Part shown: one piece after another, positions 8,822-17,363 of the stretch
Numbering within the stretch: the stretch's first letter is position 1
Layout of the letters: each line of letters begins with the position of its first letter
Source: Bordetella ansorpii
Lineage (GTDB): Bacteria; Pseudomonadota; Gammaproteobacteria; Burkholderiales; Burkholderiaceae_B
Direction of reading: 5' to 3'
Length of the DNA: 64,000 nt
NCBI RefSeq assembly: GCF_900078705.1
Contig: NZ_FKIF01000006.1
Span: forward strand, 496,001 to 560,000
Program-made: the position numbers and the translations under genes
The notes under the pieces: generated by a model
What the model saw: the letters and a program-made list of their open reading frames with translations, nothing else
What the model was told of the DNA's origin: nothing
Databases searched by the model: none

Positions 8822-9847
8822 CTACTTTCCCGTACCGCCTGCTTCCAGCAATTCCGCCAAATGGAATAACCCGTCTCCCCGCGCGCACATCGTCGGAAAA
8901 CGCCGGCAGGACACGATGCCGTCGATGTTGAAATGCAAGGTCAGCGGTTCGGCCAACGGATCATCCATGCGATACAGGCGCAGCGCGGGCTGCCCCTTGC
9001 ACACCGCTTCACCCGCCTTGGCCAGCGGCTCCATCATGCCCGCGCAGGGCGCATAGATGGCATGGCGCGGCCCCAGCGAGCGCAACAGCTGAGAAACCGG
9101 CGCGGGTTCGCAGGCCAGTTCCGGGGCGATGCCGTAGTGGCGCAGTACGCGCCGCGTGCCCTGCTGCGCGATCACCAGGCCTTGCTGGTCCAGCGTGGCG
9201 CCGCTGCCCAGTTCCGTGGTCAACGCCGGAATGCCGCGCCTGGACGCCGCGGCATACAGGGTCGTGGCGCCGCCACCGCCCGATCCCGTGGTCAGCACGC
9301 TGTGCGGCGCCCCGAAGACCCGCAGCAGCTCCCGCAGCGCCTCGTCCTGCGCGGGATCGGCCACCTTTTGCGCCAATGCCGTATGCGAGTAGTCCAGCGA
9401 CCGGCCGCCCGAATGCAGGTCGATGACCAGGTCGGCCAGCGGAAACAGCACGCTCTCGACGTAGTGCGCGATCATTTCCGTGACGCCACCATTGGCGCGC
9501 CCCGGAAACAGGCGGTTCAGGTTGCCCTCGTCGATGGGCGACACACGGCGGCCCGCCTCGGCGGCGGGGTAATTCAGCGACGGCACGATGATGACGCGGC
9601 CCCGCAGCATGGCCGGCTCCAGTTCGCGCGCCAGGTTGCGCAGCGCGATCTGGCCTTCGTACTCGTCGCCATGGTTGCCCGCGGTCAGCAGTGCCGTGGG
9701 GCCCTCGCCGTTGCGTATGCAGACGACGGGAATCTGCACCATGGCATAGGCCGACAGGTCGACCGAGTGCGGCACGTTGAGCGTGCCGCACTGCTTGCCG
9801 TCCAGGTTGAAATCAATATGCGTCCAGACGCGGCTGGGTTCCGACAT
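8822..9847 (-). CDS. Succinylglutamate desuccinylase/aspartoacylase-family zinc deacylase (DoeB-like)
   Basis: 341-aa M14-type metallohydrolase. Zinc ligands are visible as GNHGDEYEG (H59, E62) and DLHSGG (H145), with a catalytic-glutamate region at TTELGSG. The closest named relatives I recognise are N-acetyl-diaminobutyrate deacetylase (DoeB) and aspartoacylase, which release the amino group of N-acylated amino acids. It is the last gene of the five-gene transport operon (26 bp after the ATPase gene). This suggests the imported compound is an N-acyl amino acid or becomes one; ectoine breakdown is one option, but no ectoine hydrolase (DoeA) is present here. Confidence 0.8.
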   Translation of the reverse strand: MSEPSRVWTHIDFNLDGKQCGTLNVPHSVDLSAYAMVQIPVVCIRNGEGPTALLTAGNHGDEYEGQIALRNLARELEPAMLRGRVIIVPSLNYPAAEAGRRVSPIDEGNLNRLFPGRANGGVTEMIAHYVESVLFPLADLVIDLHSGGRSLDYSHTALAQKVADPAQDEALRELLRVFGAPHSVLTTGSGGGGATTLYAAASRRGIPALTTELGSGATLDQQGLVIAQQGTRRVLRHYGIAPELACEPAPVSQLLRSLGPRHAIYAPCAGMMEPLAKAGEAVCKGQPALRLYRMDDPLAEPLTLHFNIDGIVSCRRFPTMCARGDGLFHLAELLEAGGTGK

Positions 9848-9872
9848 GGCGGTGTCCTTGGATGAGGCGGGA

Positions 9873-10619
9873 TCAGAGAAGCTGGCTCAGGAACTGCTGG
9901 GCGCGCGGATGCCGGGGCGCGCTGAAGAAGGTCTGGGGATCGGCCTCTTCGACGACGCGGCCGGCATCCATGAACACCACGCGGTCGGCCACGGTGCGCG
10001 CGAAGTTCATCTCGTGCGTGACGCAGATCATCGTCATGCCCTCGCGCGCCACGTCGGTCATCACCTCCAGCACCTCCTTGATCATCTCCGGATCCAGCGC
10101 GGAGGTCGGTTCGTCGAACAGCATCACCTTCGGACTCATGCACAGCGCGCGCGCGATCGCCACGCGCTGCTGCTGGCCGCCGGACAACTGGCCCGGATAC
10201 TTGTCCCGCTGCTCGGGAATGCGCACCCGGCCCAGGTACTGGCTGGCCACCTCGCGCGCCTGCGCAGGCGTCATGCCCCGCGCGCGCCGCAAGGCCAGCG
10301 TGCAGTTCTCCAGCACGGTCAGGTGCGGAAACAGGTTGAAGTGCTGGAACACCATGCCGATGTCCCGGCGCATCAGATGCATCTTGCAGCCGGCGGCGCC
10401 CACCCGCTGTCCGTTGACGTCGATGGTGCCGCCATCGTGCGTCTCCAGTTGGTTGATGCAACGGATCAGGGTCGATTTGCCCGACCCCGACGGACCGCAG
10501 ATGACGACGCGTTCGTTGGGCTGCACCGACAGGTCGACGTCGCGCAGCGCCTGGAACCGGCCGTACCATTTCTGCAGGCCGCTGATCTGCACGGCGGGCG
10601 TGCGGGTGGTGGAATTCAT
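9873..10619 (-). CDS. Polar amino acid ABC transporter, ATP-binding subunit
   Basis: 248 aa. Walker A is GPSGSGKST (from residue 42), the signature is [16 protein letters not shown], Walker B is [12 protein letters not shown] and the switch is VTHEM. This is the GlnQ/HisP class. It lies 22 bp after the second permease gene and provides ATP hydrolysis for the importer encoded at 10642-12843. Confidence 0.93.
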   Translation of the reverse strand: MNSTTRTPAVQISGLQKWYGRFQALRDVDLSVQPNERVVICGPSGSGKSTLIRCINQLETHDGGTIDVNGQRVGAAGCKMHLMRRDIGMVFQHFNLFPHLTVLENCTLALRRARGMTPAQAREVASQYLGRVRIPEQRDKYPGQLSGGQQQRVAIARALCMSPKVMLFDEPTSALDPEMIKEVLEVMTDVAREGMTMICVTHEMNFARTVADRVVFMDAGRVVEEADPQTFFSAPRHPRAQQFLSQLL

Positions 10620-10641
10620 GGCTTGTGTTCCTCGTACGGGC

Positions 10642-11301
10642 TCAGCGCTGATGCGCGAGCTGCAAGCGGCGCTCCAACTGGCGCACCAGATAGTTGATGC
10701 ACAGCGCCAGAATCAGGAAGATGATGCCCACGGCGACCATGGGTTCGGCATAGCGGAACGAATTCGCCCCCACCTCCATCGCCAGGCCCAGCATCTCGGG
10801 CACGGCGATCACCGCCAGGTAGGGCGTGGCTTTCAGGGCGGAAACGAAGTAGTTGCCCATGGGCGCGGCCACATTGCGCAGCATCTGCGGCAAAATCACC
10901 GACACGATCACGTCGCGGCGGCGCAGGCCCAACGCCTTGCCCGCCTCGAACTGGCCTGTATCGATGCTGTCGATGCCGCCCTTGAACACCTCGGCCAGGT
11001 AGCCGCTGTAGTACACGGCCAGGCCCATCACGCCGGACGCGGCCGCGGGCAACGTCACGCCATAGAACGGCAGCACGAAATAGATGAAATACAGCTGCAC
11101 CAGCACGGGCGTGGAGCGGATCGCGTCGATCACGAAACGCATCACGTAGCCCAGCCAGCGGTTGCTGCGCCGCAGGATTTCCAGGACGAAACCCAGCACC
11201 GCCGCGCACAGCGAGGCGGCCACGGCGATCCACAGCGTCGTGCCCAGCCCGCCCAGGATGGTGGGCAGGACGGACCACGCGAAATCCAGGTCAAATTTCA
11301 C
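10642..11301 (-). CDS. Polar amino acid ABC transporter, permease subunit
   Basis: 219-aa membrane protein of the HisM/GlnP class (EhuD-like). The family cytoplasmic loop that contacts the ATPase is ARALGLRR-like (EAGKALGLRRRDVI). The start is a GTG at 11301 preceded by AGGGGAAG, and it overlaps the end of the upstream permease gene by 11 bp, indicating translational coupling. Confidence 0.92.
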   Translation of the reverse strand: MKFDLDFAWSVLPTILGGLGTTLWIAVAASLCAAVLGFVLEILRRSNRWLGYVMRFVIDAIRSTPVLVQLYFIYFVLPFYGVTLPAAASGVMGLAVYYSGYLAEVFKGGIDSIDTGQFEAGKALGLRRRDVIVSVILPQMLRNVAAPMGNYFVSALKATPYLAVIAVPEMLGLAMEVGANSFRYAEPMVAVGIIFLILALCINYLVRQLERRLQLAHQR

Positions 11302-11950
11302 GGCTTCCCCTGTGTTCGATGCGGACGCGGCGCTCCAGGAAGCGCCCGAGCAGCGTGGCCGGATAGCACACGATCAGATAGGCCACCAGCAGCGAGGTAT
11401 AGACGCCGATCGGGTTGTACTGGGCGTCCGCGATCTGCTTGGCCCGGAACGTCATGTCGGTCAGCGTGATCAGCGATACGATGGCCGTCCCCTTGACCAA
11501 CTGGATGAACTGGTTGACGAACGTCGGCATCATGGCCGACAGCGCCTGCGGCAACTCGATCAGCCACAGGATGTGCAGGCGGTGCAGCCCGAGCGCCCGC
11601 CCTGCCTCGACCTGGCCGCGGTCCAGCGACTGCAGGGCCGCGCGCACCGCCTGGCTGCCGTAGCCGCCGATGTTCAGGCCGAGCGCCATCGCGCCCACCG
11701 TCATGCTGGACAGCCGGACTCCGAAGTTGGGCAGGGCGTAATACAGCACGAACAGCAGGATCAGCACGGGCGAACTGCGCCAGAATTCGATCAGGCACGT
11801 GACCGCCAGGCGTGCCGCGCCGCGGGTGAAGTACTGCAATACGCCGGTGACCAGGGCAAAGGGCACCGCCCAGATCATGCCGTAGAGCGTGACCAGCGCG
11901 GTGACCTTGAACCCTTCGAGAATGCCGGCGAGGATGTCGAGACTTTCCAT
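11291..11950 (-). CDS. Polar amino acid ABC transporter, permease subunit
   Basis: 219-aa partner permease (EhuC-like) with about five helices and the loop EAGRALGLHRLHILW. It follows the receptor gene after 20 bp. Two distinct permeases of equal length plus one ATPase and one receptor form a complete importer. Confidence 0.92.
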   Translation of the reverse strand: MESLDILAGILEGFKVTALVTLYGMIWAVPFALVTGVLQYFTRGAARLAVTCLIEFWRSSPVLILLFVLYYALPNFGVRLSSMTVGAMALGLNIGGYGSQAVRAALQSLDRGQVEAGRALGLHRLHILWLIELPQALSAMMPTFVNQFIQLVKGTAIVSLITLTDMTFRAKQIADAQYNPIGVYTSLLVAYLIVCYPATLLGRFLERRVRIEHRGSREI

Positions 11951-11970
11951 GGCCGTATCCGTGCGGGCCG

Positions 11971-12843
11971 TCAGTACTGGCCGGCGCAGACCTTGGCCGT
12001 CGTCACCGCATCGTTGACCTTGTCGTCATCGGTGAAACCGTACTTGGCGCGCAGCTTGTCGACCGTGCCGTCAGCCTTCAAGGCGGCCAGTTGCTTGTTG
12101 TACGCGTCGCGCAGCGCGGTGTCTTCGGCGCGGAAGGCGATGGCCGTGTACATCATGGACGGCACGCCGTCGCGGACCAGGCCCGTGAAGGGCGCGGCGC
12201 GCTCGACGCCCTGCAGCCTGGGATCCTGCAAGAGGCCCGCCACGCTGGGCGCCGAGAGGGTGGCCGCGTCGACGCGATCGGCCAGGATGGCCGACAGCAT
12301 GGCCTGCGCATCGCCGAGATAGGTCAGTTGCGAGGCGGGCACGCCCGCGTCCAGCGCGTTCTTCGAGTTCAGCGTGCCGCGTCCGCCGGTCAGGCGGATC
12401 TTCGGATTGGCCTTGATGTCGTCGTAGCTGTGGATCTTCAGGGGATTGCCCTTCTTCACGATCAGGCTGTCACCCACGGCCAGGTCGGGCTCGCTGAAGA
12501 TCACCACCTTGCAGCGCTCCGGCGTGATGGCGATGCCGGAGGCCACCATGTCGAAACGCCCCGCGCTCATGCCCGGGATCAGCGCGCCGAATTCGGTGAT
12601 GACGAAATCCACCTGCGTCACGCCGATGCGCTGGAACGCCGCGCGGATCAGGTCCGGATGAAAGCCCGCGGCCTTGCCATCGTCGGCGCGGAAGCCCCAG
12701 GGCTGGCGGTTGTGGATGCCGATCGTGACCTTGTGTTCCTTCACAATGGTCTGCAGCGTGTCGGCCTGCACGGCCGGCCCCGCGGAGCAGATGGCCGTGA
12801 TGGCGGCCAGACCCGCGAGCCTTTTCAGAAGCGTAGCTTTCAT
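11971..12843 (-). CDS. Periplasmic amino-acid-type solute-binding protein, EhuB-like
   Basis: 290 aa from the ATG at 12843. The signal peptide (MKATLLKRLAGLAAI to about QA-DT) is typical Sec type. The mature sequence follows SBP family 3 and resembles ectoine/hydroxyectoine receptors (EhuB) in the order TEFGALIPGMSAGRFD, ITPERC, FSEPDLAVGDSLIVKKGNPL and DGTVDKLRAKYGF. The ligand is therefore a small zwitterion or amino acid; ectoine is only a candidate. It is the first transport gene after the PLP lyase. Confidence 0.85.
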   Translation of the reverse strand: MKATLLKRLAGLAAITAICSAGPAVQADTLQTIVKEHKVTIGIHNRQPWGFRADDGKAAGFHPDLIRAAFQRIGVTQVDFVITEFGALIPGMSAGRFDMVASGIAITPERCKVVIFSEPDLAVGDSLIVKKGNPLKIHSYDDIKANPKIRLTGGRGTLNSKNALDAGVPASQLTYLGDAQAMLSAILADRVDAATLSAPSVAGLLQDPRLQGVERAAPFTGLVRDGVPSMMYTAIAFRAEDTALRDAYNKQLAALKADGTVDKLRAKYGFTDDDKVNDAVTTAKVCAGQY

Positions 12844-12913
12844 GATGTTTTCCCTCTTGCCATGTCGTTGTCGCCGGCGAAGTGCCTCGCCGTGGGTACT
12901 GCAATAAAGGTCT

Positions 12914-14077
12914 TCAGCCGCGCTGCGCGCCGAATGCCGCCAACGCGGCGGCCAGGTCGGACTGCAGGCGCTCGGCATCCTCCAGGCCGATCGCCAGGCG
13001 GATCAGCGGCTGGTCGGTGGCCGGAAACCTGCGGCCGCGCTGCAGCTCGGCCGGATAGAACGCGGCCAGGCTATGCACCCCGCCCCAACTGGCGCCGATC
13101 GAGAACTGCGTCAGCGCATTGAAGAAGGCGTGATAGGCGGGGTCGCCGGCCTGGGCCAGTTGCAGCGAGAACAGGCAGCCGTGGCTGCGGTAGTCGCGCT
13201 TCCACAAGGCATGGCCGGGATCGCCGGGCAGCGGCGGATACCACACGCGCTCGACCAGCGGCTGGGTCGCAAGCCAGCTGGCGATGCGCATCGTCGCCTC
13301 GCCCTGGGCCTTGAGCCGCAGCGGGAAGGTCTCCAGGCCGCGCAGCACCAGGAAGCAATCGTCGGGACTGACCTGCTGGCCCAGCGTACTCTGGGCATCC
13401 CGCAAGGTGGCGTAGTGGCCGGCGTCCAAGGTGGCGATGCTGCCCATCAGCACGTCGGAATGGCCGCTGAAGAACTTGGTCGCGGCTTCCACGCTGAAAT
13501 CCACGCCGTGGTCCAGCGGAAGGAATCCCAGCGGACTGGCCCAGGTGTTGTCCATCATCGTCAGCACGCCATGTCGGCGCGCCACGGCCGCGATCGCCGG
13601 CACGTCGCACATTTCCATGGTCAGGCTGCCCGGCGACTCCAGGCAGATCATGCGGGTGTTCGGACGGATCAGGTCCTCGATGTCGGCGCCGGCCAGCGGC
13701 GAGTAGTACTCCACTTCCACGCCCAGGTTCGCCAGCCACTTGTCGGCCAGCGCCGCCAGCGAGCCATAGCAGGCGGCCGACAGCAGCAGGTGATCGCCAG
13801 CCCGGACATAGGCCATCACCACCGTCATCAGCGCCGCCGCGCCGGACGGCGTGACCACGCAGTGCCGGGCGTGCTCCAGCTCGGCGATGCGGTCCTCCAG
13901 CAGGCGCGCGGTGGGCGTGCCGGTGATGCCGTAGCTGAAGCCGTCCGGCTGGCGGTGCTTGCGGGCCGCGAAATCGTCGATCGAGTCGAACACCACCGTC
14001 GACCCGCGCCACACGGCGGGCGACAGGCTGGCAAAGGCGCGCCCAGGGGCGGCAGGAACGTCGGGAGAGTGGGCCAT
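12914..14077 (-). CDS. Cys/Met metabolism PLP-dependent lyase (MetC/cystathionine beta-lyase-like)
   Basis: 387 aa from the ATG at 14077; an ATG three codons earlier (14086) is equally possible. The PLP-binding lysine lies in VEAATKFFSGHSD, the phosphate-binding region is TPSGAAALMTV, and the cofactor Asp/Asn motif is MMDNTWASPLGF. Members cleave C-S bonds or catalyse gamma/beta eliminations. As the first gene of a transport operon it may process the imported substrate, possibly a sulfur amino acid. This competes with the ectoine-like reading of the receptor. Upstream is the divergent LysR gene. Confidence 0.85.
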   Translation of the reverse strand: MAHSPDVPAAPGRAFASLSPAVWRGSTVVFDSIDDFAARKHRQPDGFSYGITGTPTARLLEDRIAELEHARHCVVTPSGAAALMTVVMAYVRAGDHLLLSAACYGSLAALADKWLANLGVEVEYYSPLAGADIEDLIRPNTRMICLESPGSLTMEMCDVPAIAAVARRHGVLTMMDNTWASPLGFLPLDHGVDFSVEAATKFFSGHSDVLMGSIATLDAGHYATLRDAQSTLGQQVSPDDCFLVLRGLETFPLRLKAQGEATMRIASWLATQPLVERVWYPPLPGDPGHALWKRDYRSHGCLFSLQLAQAGDPAYHAFFNALTQFSIGASWGGVHSLAAFYPAELQRGRRFPATDQPLIRLAIGLEDAERLQSDLAAALAAFGAQRG

Positions 14078-14136
14078 CGGAAGCATCCGTTTCTGGAAAG
14101 TCTGCAGTGATGGCGCAGTGTGGGCTGGGCGAACTA

Positions 14137-14151
14137 TGATTTCAACAATCA
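14137..14151. promoter_or_regulatory. Candidate LysR-type operator
   Basis: TGATT-N5-AATCA, an inverted repeat in the 107-bp region between the divergent PLP-lyase and LysR genes. Position and dyad are typical of a LysR recognition site; assignment is by inference. Confidence 0.4.
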
Positions 14152-14184
14152 AAAGTACTTAAACTAGAAGCTGGAGTTATAGAT

Positions 14185-15096
14185 ATGGACATGCGCGACA
14201 TCCAGATCTTCCGGGCTGTCATGCGCGCCGGCACCACCAGCAAGGCCGCCGTGGTACTCGACATATCCCAGCCAGCGGTCAGCCAGGCCATCCGGCGGCT
14301 GGAGTCCGATGCCGGGCTGGCCCTGTTCGATCGCGTGCGCAACCGGCTGGTGCCCACGCAGGAAGCCGATGCCCTGCTGATCGAGGTGGATCGCTGCTTT
14401 GCCGGCTTCGAGCAGATCGAACACCGCATCCGCAGCCTGAAGTCCTTCGGCGTGGGCCGCATGGCGATCGGCTCGCTGCCGGCACTGGGCGTGGGTTTCA
14501 TGCCGCGCGCCATCGCCGCCTTCAACCCCGCCGCGCGCAACGTGCAGATGTCCTTCCAGATCCTCAGCTCGCGCGAGGTGATGCAGCAAGTGGTTGCCGG
14601 CCAGCTCGACTTCGGGCTGATGGCCGACGAGATCGCCGTCACGGGGCTGGAGCACGCGCCCTTCATCGAGCTTCCCGGCGTCATCGCCATGGCGGCCTCT
14701 CACCCCCTGGCCTCGCGCAAGACAGTGACCCTGGAAGAATTGGTCGAAAAAGACTTCATCGCGCTCAACCCCGAGGACGCCAGCCGCCGCCGGCTGGAGA
14801 GCGCGCTCAACGAGCGGGGCCTGACCCTGCGCGCGCGGCTCGAGACGCCCTATGCCTTCACGGTCTGCGAACTCGTCCTGCGCGGCATGGGCGTCGGCCT
14901 CATCCATCCCATGAGCGCCCTGGACTACCTGCCGCGCGGGTTGGTGATCAAGCGCCTGGACATCGACGTGGCCTTCCGATCGCTGCTGGTGTATCGCCCG
15001 GGCAAGCCGCTGTCGCGCCATTCCCGCGACCTGCTCAGCCTCATGCGCATGCAGGCCGAACAGGACCTGCATCAGATCGAAGCGGCGCTGCGCTGA
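14185..15096 (+). CDS. LysR family regulator (OccR/NocR-like)
   Basis: 303 aa. The N-terminal winged helix-turn-helix is visible (MRAGTTSKAAVVLDISQPAVS, helix 3 SQAIRRLE), followed by a periplasmic-binding-like effector domain. The overall wording resembles OccR/NocR-type regulators of opine and arginine catabolism. It is divergent from the PLP lyase/ABC importer operon and probably activates it on binding the imported amino acid or a derivative. Confidence 0.9.
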   Translation: MDMRDIQIFRAVMRAGTTSKAAVVLDISQPAVSQAIRRLESDAGLALFDRVRNRLVPTQEADALLIEVDRCFAGFEQIEHRIRSLKSFGVGRMAIGSLPALGVGFMPRAIAAFNPAARNVQMSFQILSSREVMQQVVAGQLDFGLMADEIAVTGLEHAPFIELPGVIAMAASHPLASRKTVTLEELVEKDFIALNPEDASRRRLESALNERGLTLRARLETPYAFTVCELVLRGMGVGLIHPMSALDYLPRGLVIKRLDIDVAFRSLLVYRPGKPLSRHSRDLLSLMRMQAEQDLHQIEAALR

Positions 15097-15283
15097 GCCT
15101 TCGACCGCCCCCACGCCCATGGACGCGTAATGCCCGGACTTGGAGTTGCAGGGTGCGGGCCGCATCGCGCGGCTCCCCGGGCCGGCAAACCCGCCGGGCG
15201 TCCCCGGGATGCCGCCGGGAATGGCAGTTGCTCGTGAAACCGTGGACGCGACAGTCCCGAACCCCTACTTTCTGGAGCAAGCG

Positions 15284-15781
15284 ATGGCCAAACTCAAGAC
15301 TCTTCATGACCTGTTCATCCACGAACTGTCGGACATCTACAGCGCCGAGAAACAACTGACCCGTGCCTTGCCGAAGATGGCGCGCGCCTCCAGCGACCCC
15401 CAGTTGGCCGAGGCATTCCGCTCGCACCTGGAAGAAACACAAGGGCAGGTCGAGCGCATCGACCGCATCGTCGAAGCCAGCGACTTCAAGCTCAAGCGCG
15501 TGAAGTGCCTCGCCATGGAAGGACTGGTCGAGGAAGGCAAGGAAGTGATCGAAGAAGTGGAAGAAGGCCCCGTGCGCGATGCGGCCCTGATCGCGGCGGC
15601 GCAGAAGGTCGAGCACTACGAGATCGCCGGCTACGGCACATTGTGCACCTATGCCAAGCTGCTCGGCCTGAACGACGCCGTGAAACTGCTGAAGGAAACC
15701 CTGGCCGAGGAGAAGGGCGCCGACGACAAGCTCGGCGGGCTGGCGGCCGCGCAGACCAACCTCAAGGCTGCCGCGGTCTGA
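15284..15781 (+). CDS. DUF892 / YciE-YciF-like ferritin-like protein
   Basis: 165-aa soluble helical protein starting MAKLKTLHDLFIHELSDIYSAEKQL, the signature opening of the DUF892 family. The Glu and His residues of a ferritin-like four-helix bundle are spread as E..E (HELSD/SAEKQ), HLEET and KVEHYEIAGYG. E. coli relatives YciE/YciF are induced by osmotic or envelope stress; the molecular role is unsettled. The ATG at 15284 has GGAG upstream; longer in-frame starts give a proline-rich tail without homology. Followed by a strong terminator. Confidence 0.88.
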   Translation: MAKLKTLHDLFIHELSDIYSAEKQLTRALPKMARASSDPQLAEAFRSHLEETQGQVERIDRIVEASDFKLKRVKCLAMEGLVEEGKEVIEEVEEGPVRDAALIAAAQKVEHYEIAGYGTLCTYAKLLGLNDAVKLLKETLAEEKGADDKLGGLAAAQTNLKAAAV

Positions 15782-15826
15782 TCGGCCCGCCCAGCGCCGG
15801 GCCCGCCACGAGCGAACCCGGCATCC

Positions 15827-15860
15827 AAAGCCGCCCGCCGTTCGCGCGGGCGGCTTTTCG
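15827..15860 (+). terminator. Rho-independent terminator
   Basis: A 12-bp perfect stem, AAAGCCGCCCGC / GCGGGCGGCTTT, with a 7-nt loop and a short T-run, 45 bp after the DUF892 gene. Confidence 0.85.
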
Positions 15861-15941
15861 TTGCGGCCCCCGTCCCGAAACGGGCACGCAGCCGCTTGCG
15901 GCTACACTTGAGCGCCATTTCGCCTCACATCCCGTTTTTCG

Positions 15942-17195
15942 ATGACTTCCCCTGCATGCGGCCTGGACTTCGGCACGTCTAACTCCACCGTGGGCTGGAG
16001 CCGTCCCGGCCAGCCCGCCCTGCTGGCGCTGGAAGATGGCAAGCCCACCCTGCCCTCGGCCATCTTCTTCCACGACGAAGACGACGGCGTCAGCTTTGGC
16101 CGCGCCGCCCTGGCCGACTACCTCGAGGGCTACGACGGCCGGCTGATGCGCGCCATGAAGAGCCTGCTGGGCAGTTCGCTGATGGACGGCCATACCGAAG
16201 TGCAAGGCCGCGCACTTCCGTTCCGTGTGCTGCTGACCCGCTTCATCGCCGAACTGAAGCGCCGCGCCGAAGCCGCCGCGGGCATGCCCTTCACCCGCGT
16301 GGTGCTGGGCCGCCCGGTATTCTTCGTCGACGACAACCCGGCCGCCGACCAACTGGCCCAGGACACCCTGGGCGAGATCGCGCGCAGCGTCGGCTTCGCC
16401 GACATCGAGTTCCAGTTCGAACCCCTGGCGGCCGCTTTCGACTACGAGTCGCAGATCGACCGCGAGGAACTGGTGCTGGTCATCGACATCGGCGGGGGTA
16501 CCTCCGATTTCTCGCTGATCCGCCTGGGCCCGCGGCGCGCAGGCAAGGCCGACCGCCGCGAAGACATCCTGGCGCATGGCGGTGTGCACATCGGCGGATC
16601 GGACTTCGACATGCAACTGAGCCTGGCGCGGGTCATGCCGCTGCTGGGCCTGGGCACGCAATTGCGCAGCGGCAAGGACATGCCGTCCACCCCCTACCGC
16701 AACCTGGCCTGCTGGCACACCATCAACAACATCTATGCGCGCAAGTCGGTCGATCAACTGGCCACGCTGCGCCTGCAATCCACCGAGCGCGAGAAAGTGG
16801 ACCTGCTGATGGAAGTGATCAAGCAGCGCGCCGGCCACTGGCTGGCGTACCAGGTGGAAGAGGCCAAGATCGCCATGTCCGAAGCTTCGGAAACGAAGAT
16901 CGACCTGTCGCGCATCGCCCCGGGACGGCACGTGGACGTGACGCGGCCCGCCTTCGACGACGCCGTCGGGGGTCTGGTCGGCCGCATCGAGACCACCGTG
17001 TCGGCGCTGCTGCGCGATGCCGGCGTGCCGCTCGATGCCGTGGACACCGTGTTCTTCACCGGGGGATCGAGCCGCGTGCCGCGCCTGCGCGAAAGCGTCT
17101 CGGCGCTGGTGCCGCAGGCCCGCAGCGTCGAAGGCGACCTGTTCGGCAGCATCGGCGCGGGCCTGGCGCTGGATGCGTCGCGCAAGTTCGGCTGA
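15942..17195 (+). CDS. Hsp70-family chaperone-like ATPase (YegD type)
   Basis: 417 aa, the ATPase portion of an Hsp70 without a canonical substrate-binding domain. Phosphate-1 loop GLDFGTSNST (7-16), phosphate-2 loop VIDIGGGTSDF (180-190) and adenosine motif FFTGGSSRVP are intact. Length and wording match E. coli YegD (about 450 aa), whose function is unknown. It is flanked by terminators or unrelated genes, so probably monocistronic. Confidence 0.9.
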   Translation: MTSPACGLDFGTSNSTVGWSRPGQPALLALEDGKPTLPSAIFFHDEDDGVSFGRAALADYLEGYDGRLMRAMKSLLGSSLMDGHTEVQGRALPFRVLLTRFIAELKRRAEAAAGMPFTRVVLGRPVFFVDDNPAADQLAQDTLGEIARSVGFADIEFQFEPLAAAFDYESQIDREELVLVIDIGGGTSDFSLIRLGPRRAGKADRREDILAHGGVHIGGSDFDMQLSLARVMPLLGLGTQLRSGKDMPSTPYRNLACWHTINNIYARKSVDQLATLRLQSTEREKVDLLMEVIKQRAGHWLAYQVEEAKIAMSEASETKIDLSRIAPGRHVDVTRPAFDDAVGGLVGRIETTVSALLRDAGVPLDAVDTVFFTGGSSRVPRLRESVSALVPQARSVEGDLFGSIGAGLALDASRKFG

Positions 17196-17254
17196 CCCCG
17201 CAGGGAACCCGGGGTTGCTGAAAGCGCGGGGGCTGCCGCGTCACGCAAGCGCTT

Positions 17255-17294
17255 GCCATCGCATCTTTTACCCGTGCCATCGCATCTTTTACCC
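17255..17294. repeat. 21-bp tandem direct repeat upstream of dbpA
   Basis: The unit GCCATCGCATCTTTTACCCG(T) starts at 17255 and again at 17276, identical over at least 19 bases. It sits in the 168-bp gap before dbpA, 70-109 bp upstream of its start codon. Function is unknown; it could duplicate a regulatory site or be a recent slippage product. Confidence 0.85.
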
Positions 17295-17363
17295 CGTGGC
17301 GCCACGCGGCCGGACATCCCCCGCCTGCTAGACTTCCACCTTTACCCGCTGGCGGCCCGCCCC

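Noticed and set aside
14078-14152. Longer N-terminus of the PLP lyase from 14152
   Set aside because: It would start inside the divergent promoter/operator region and adds no family sequence.
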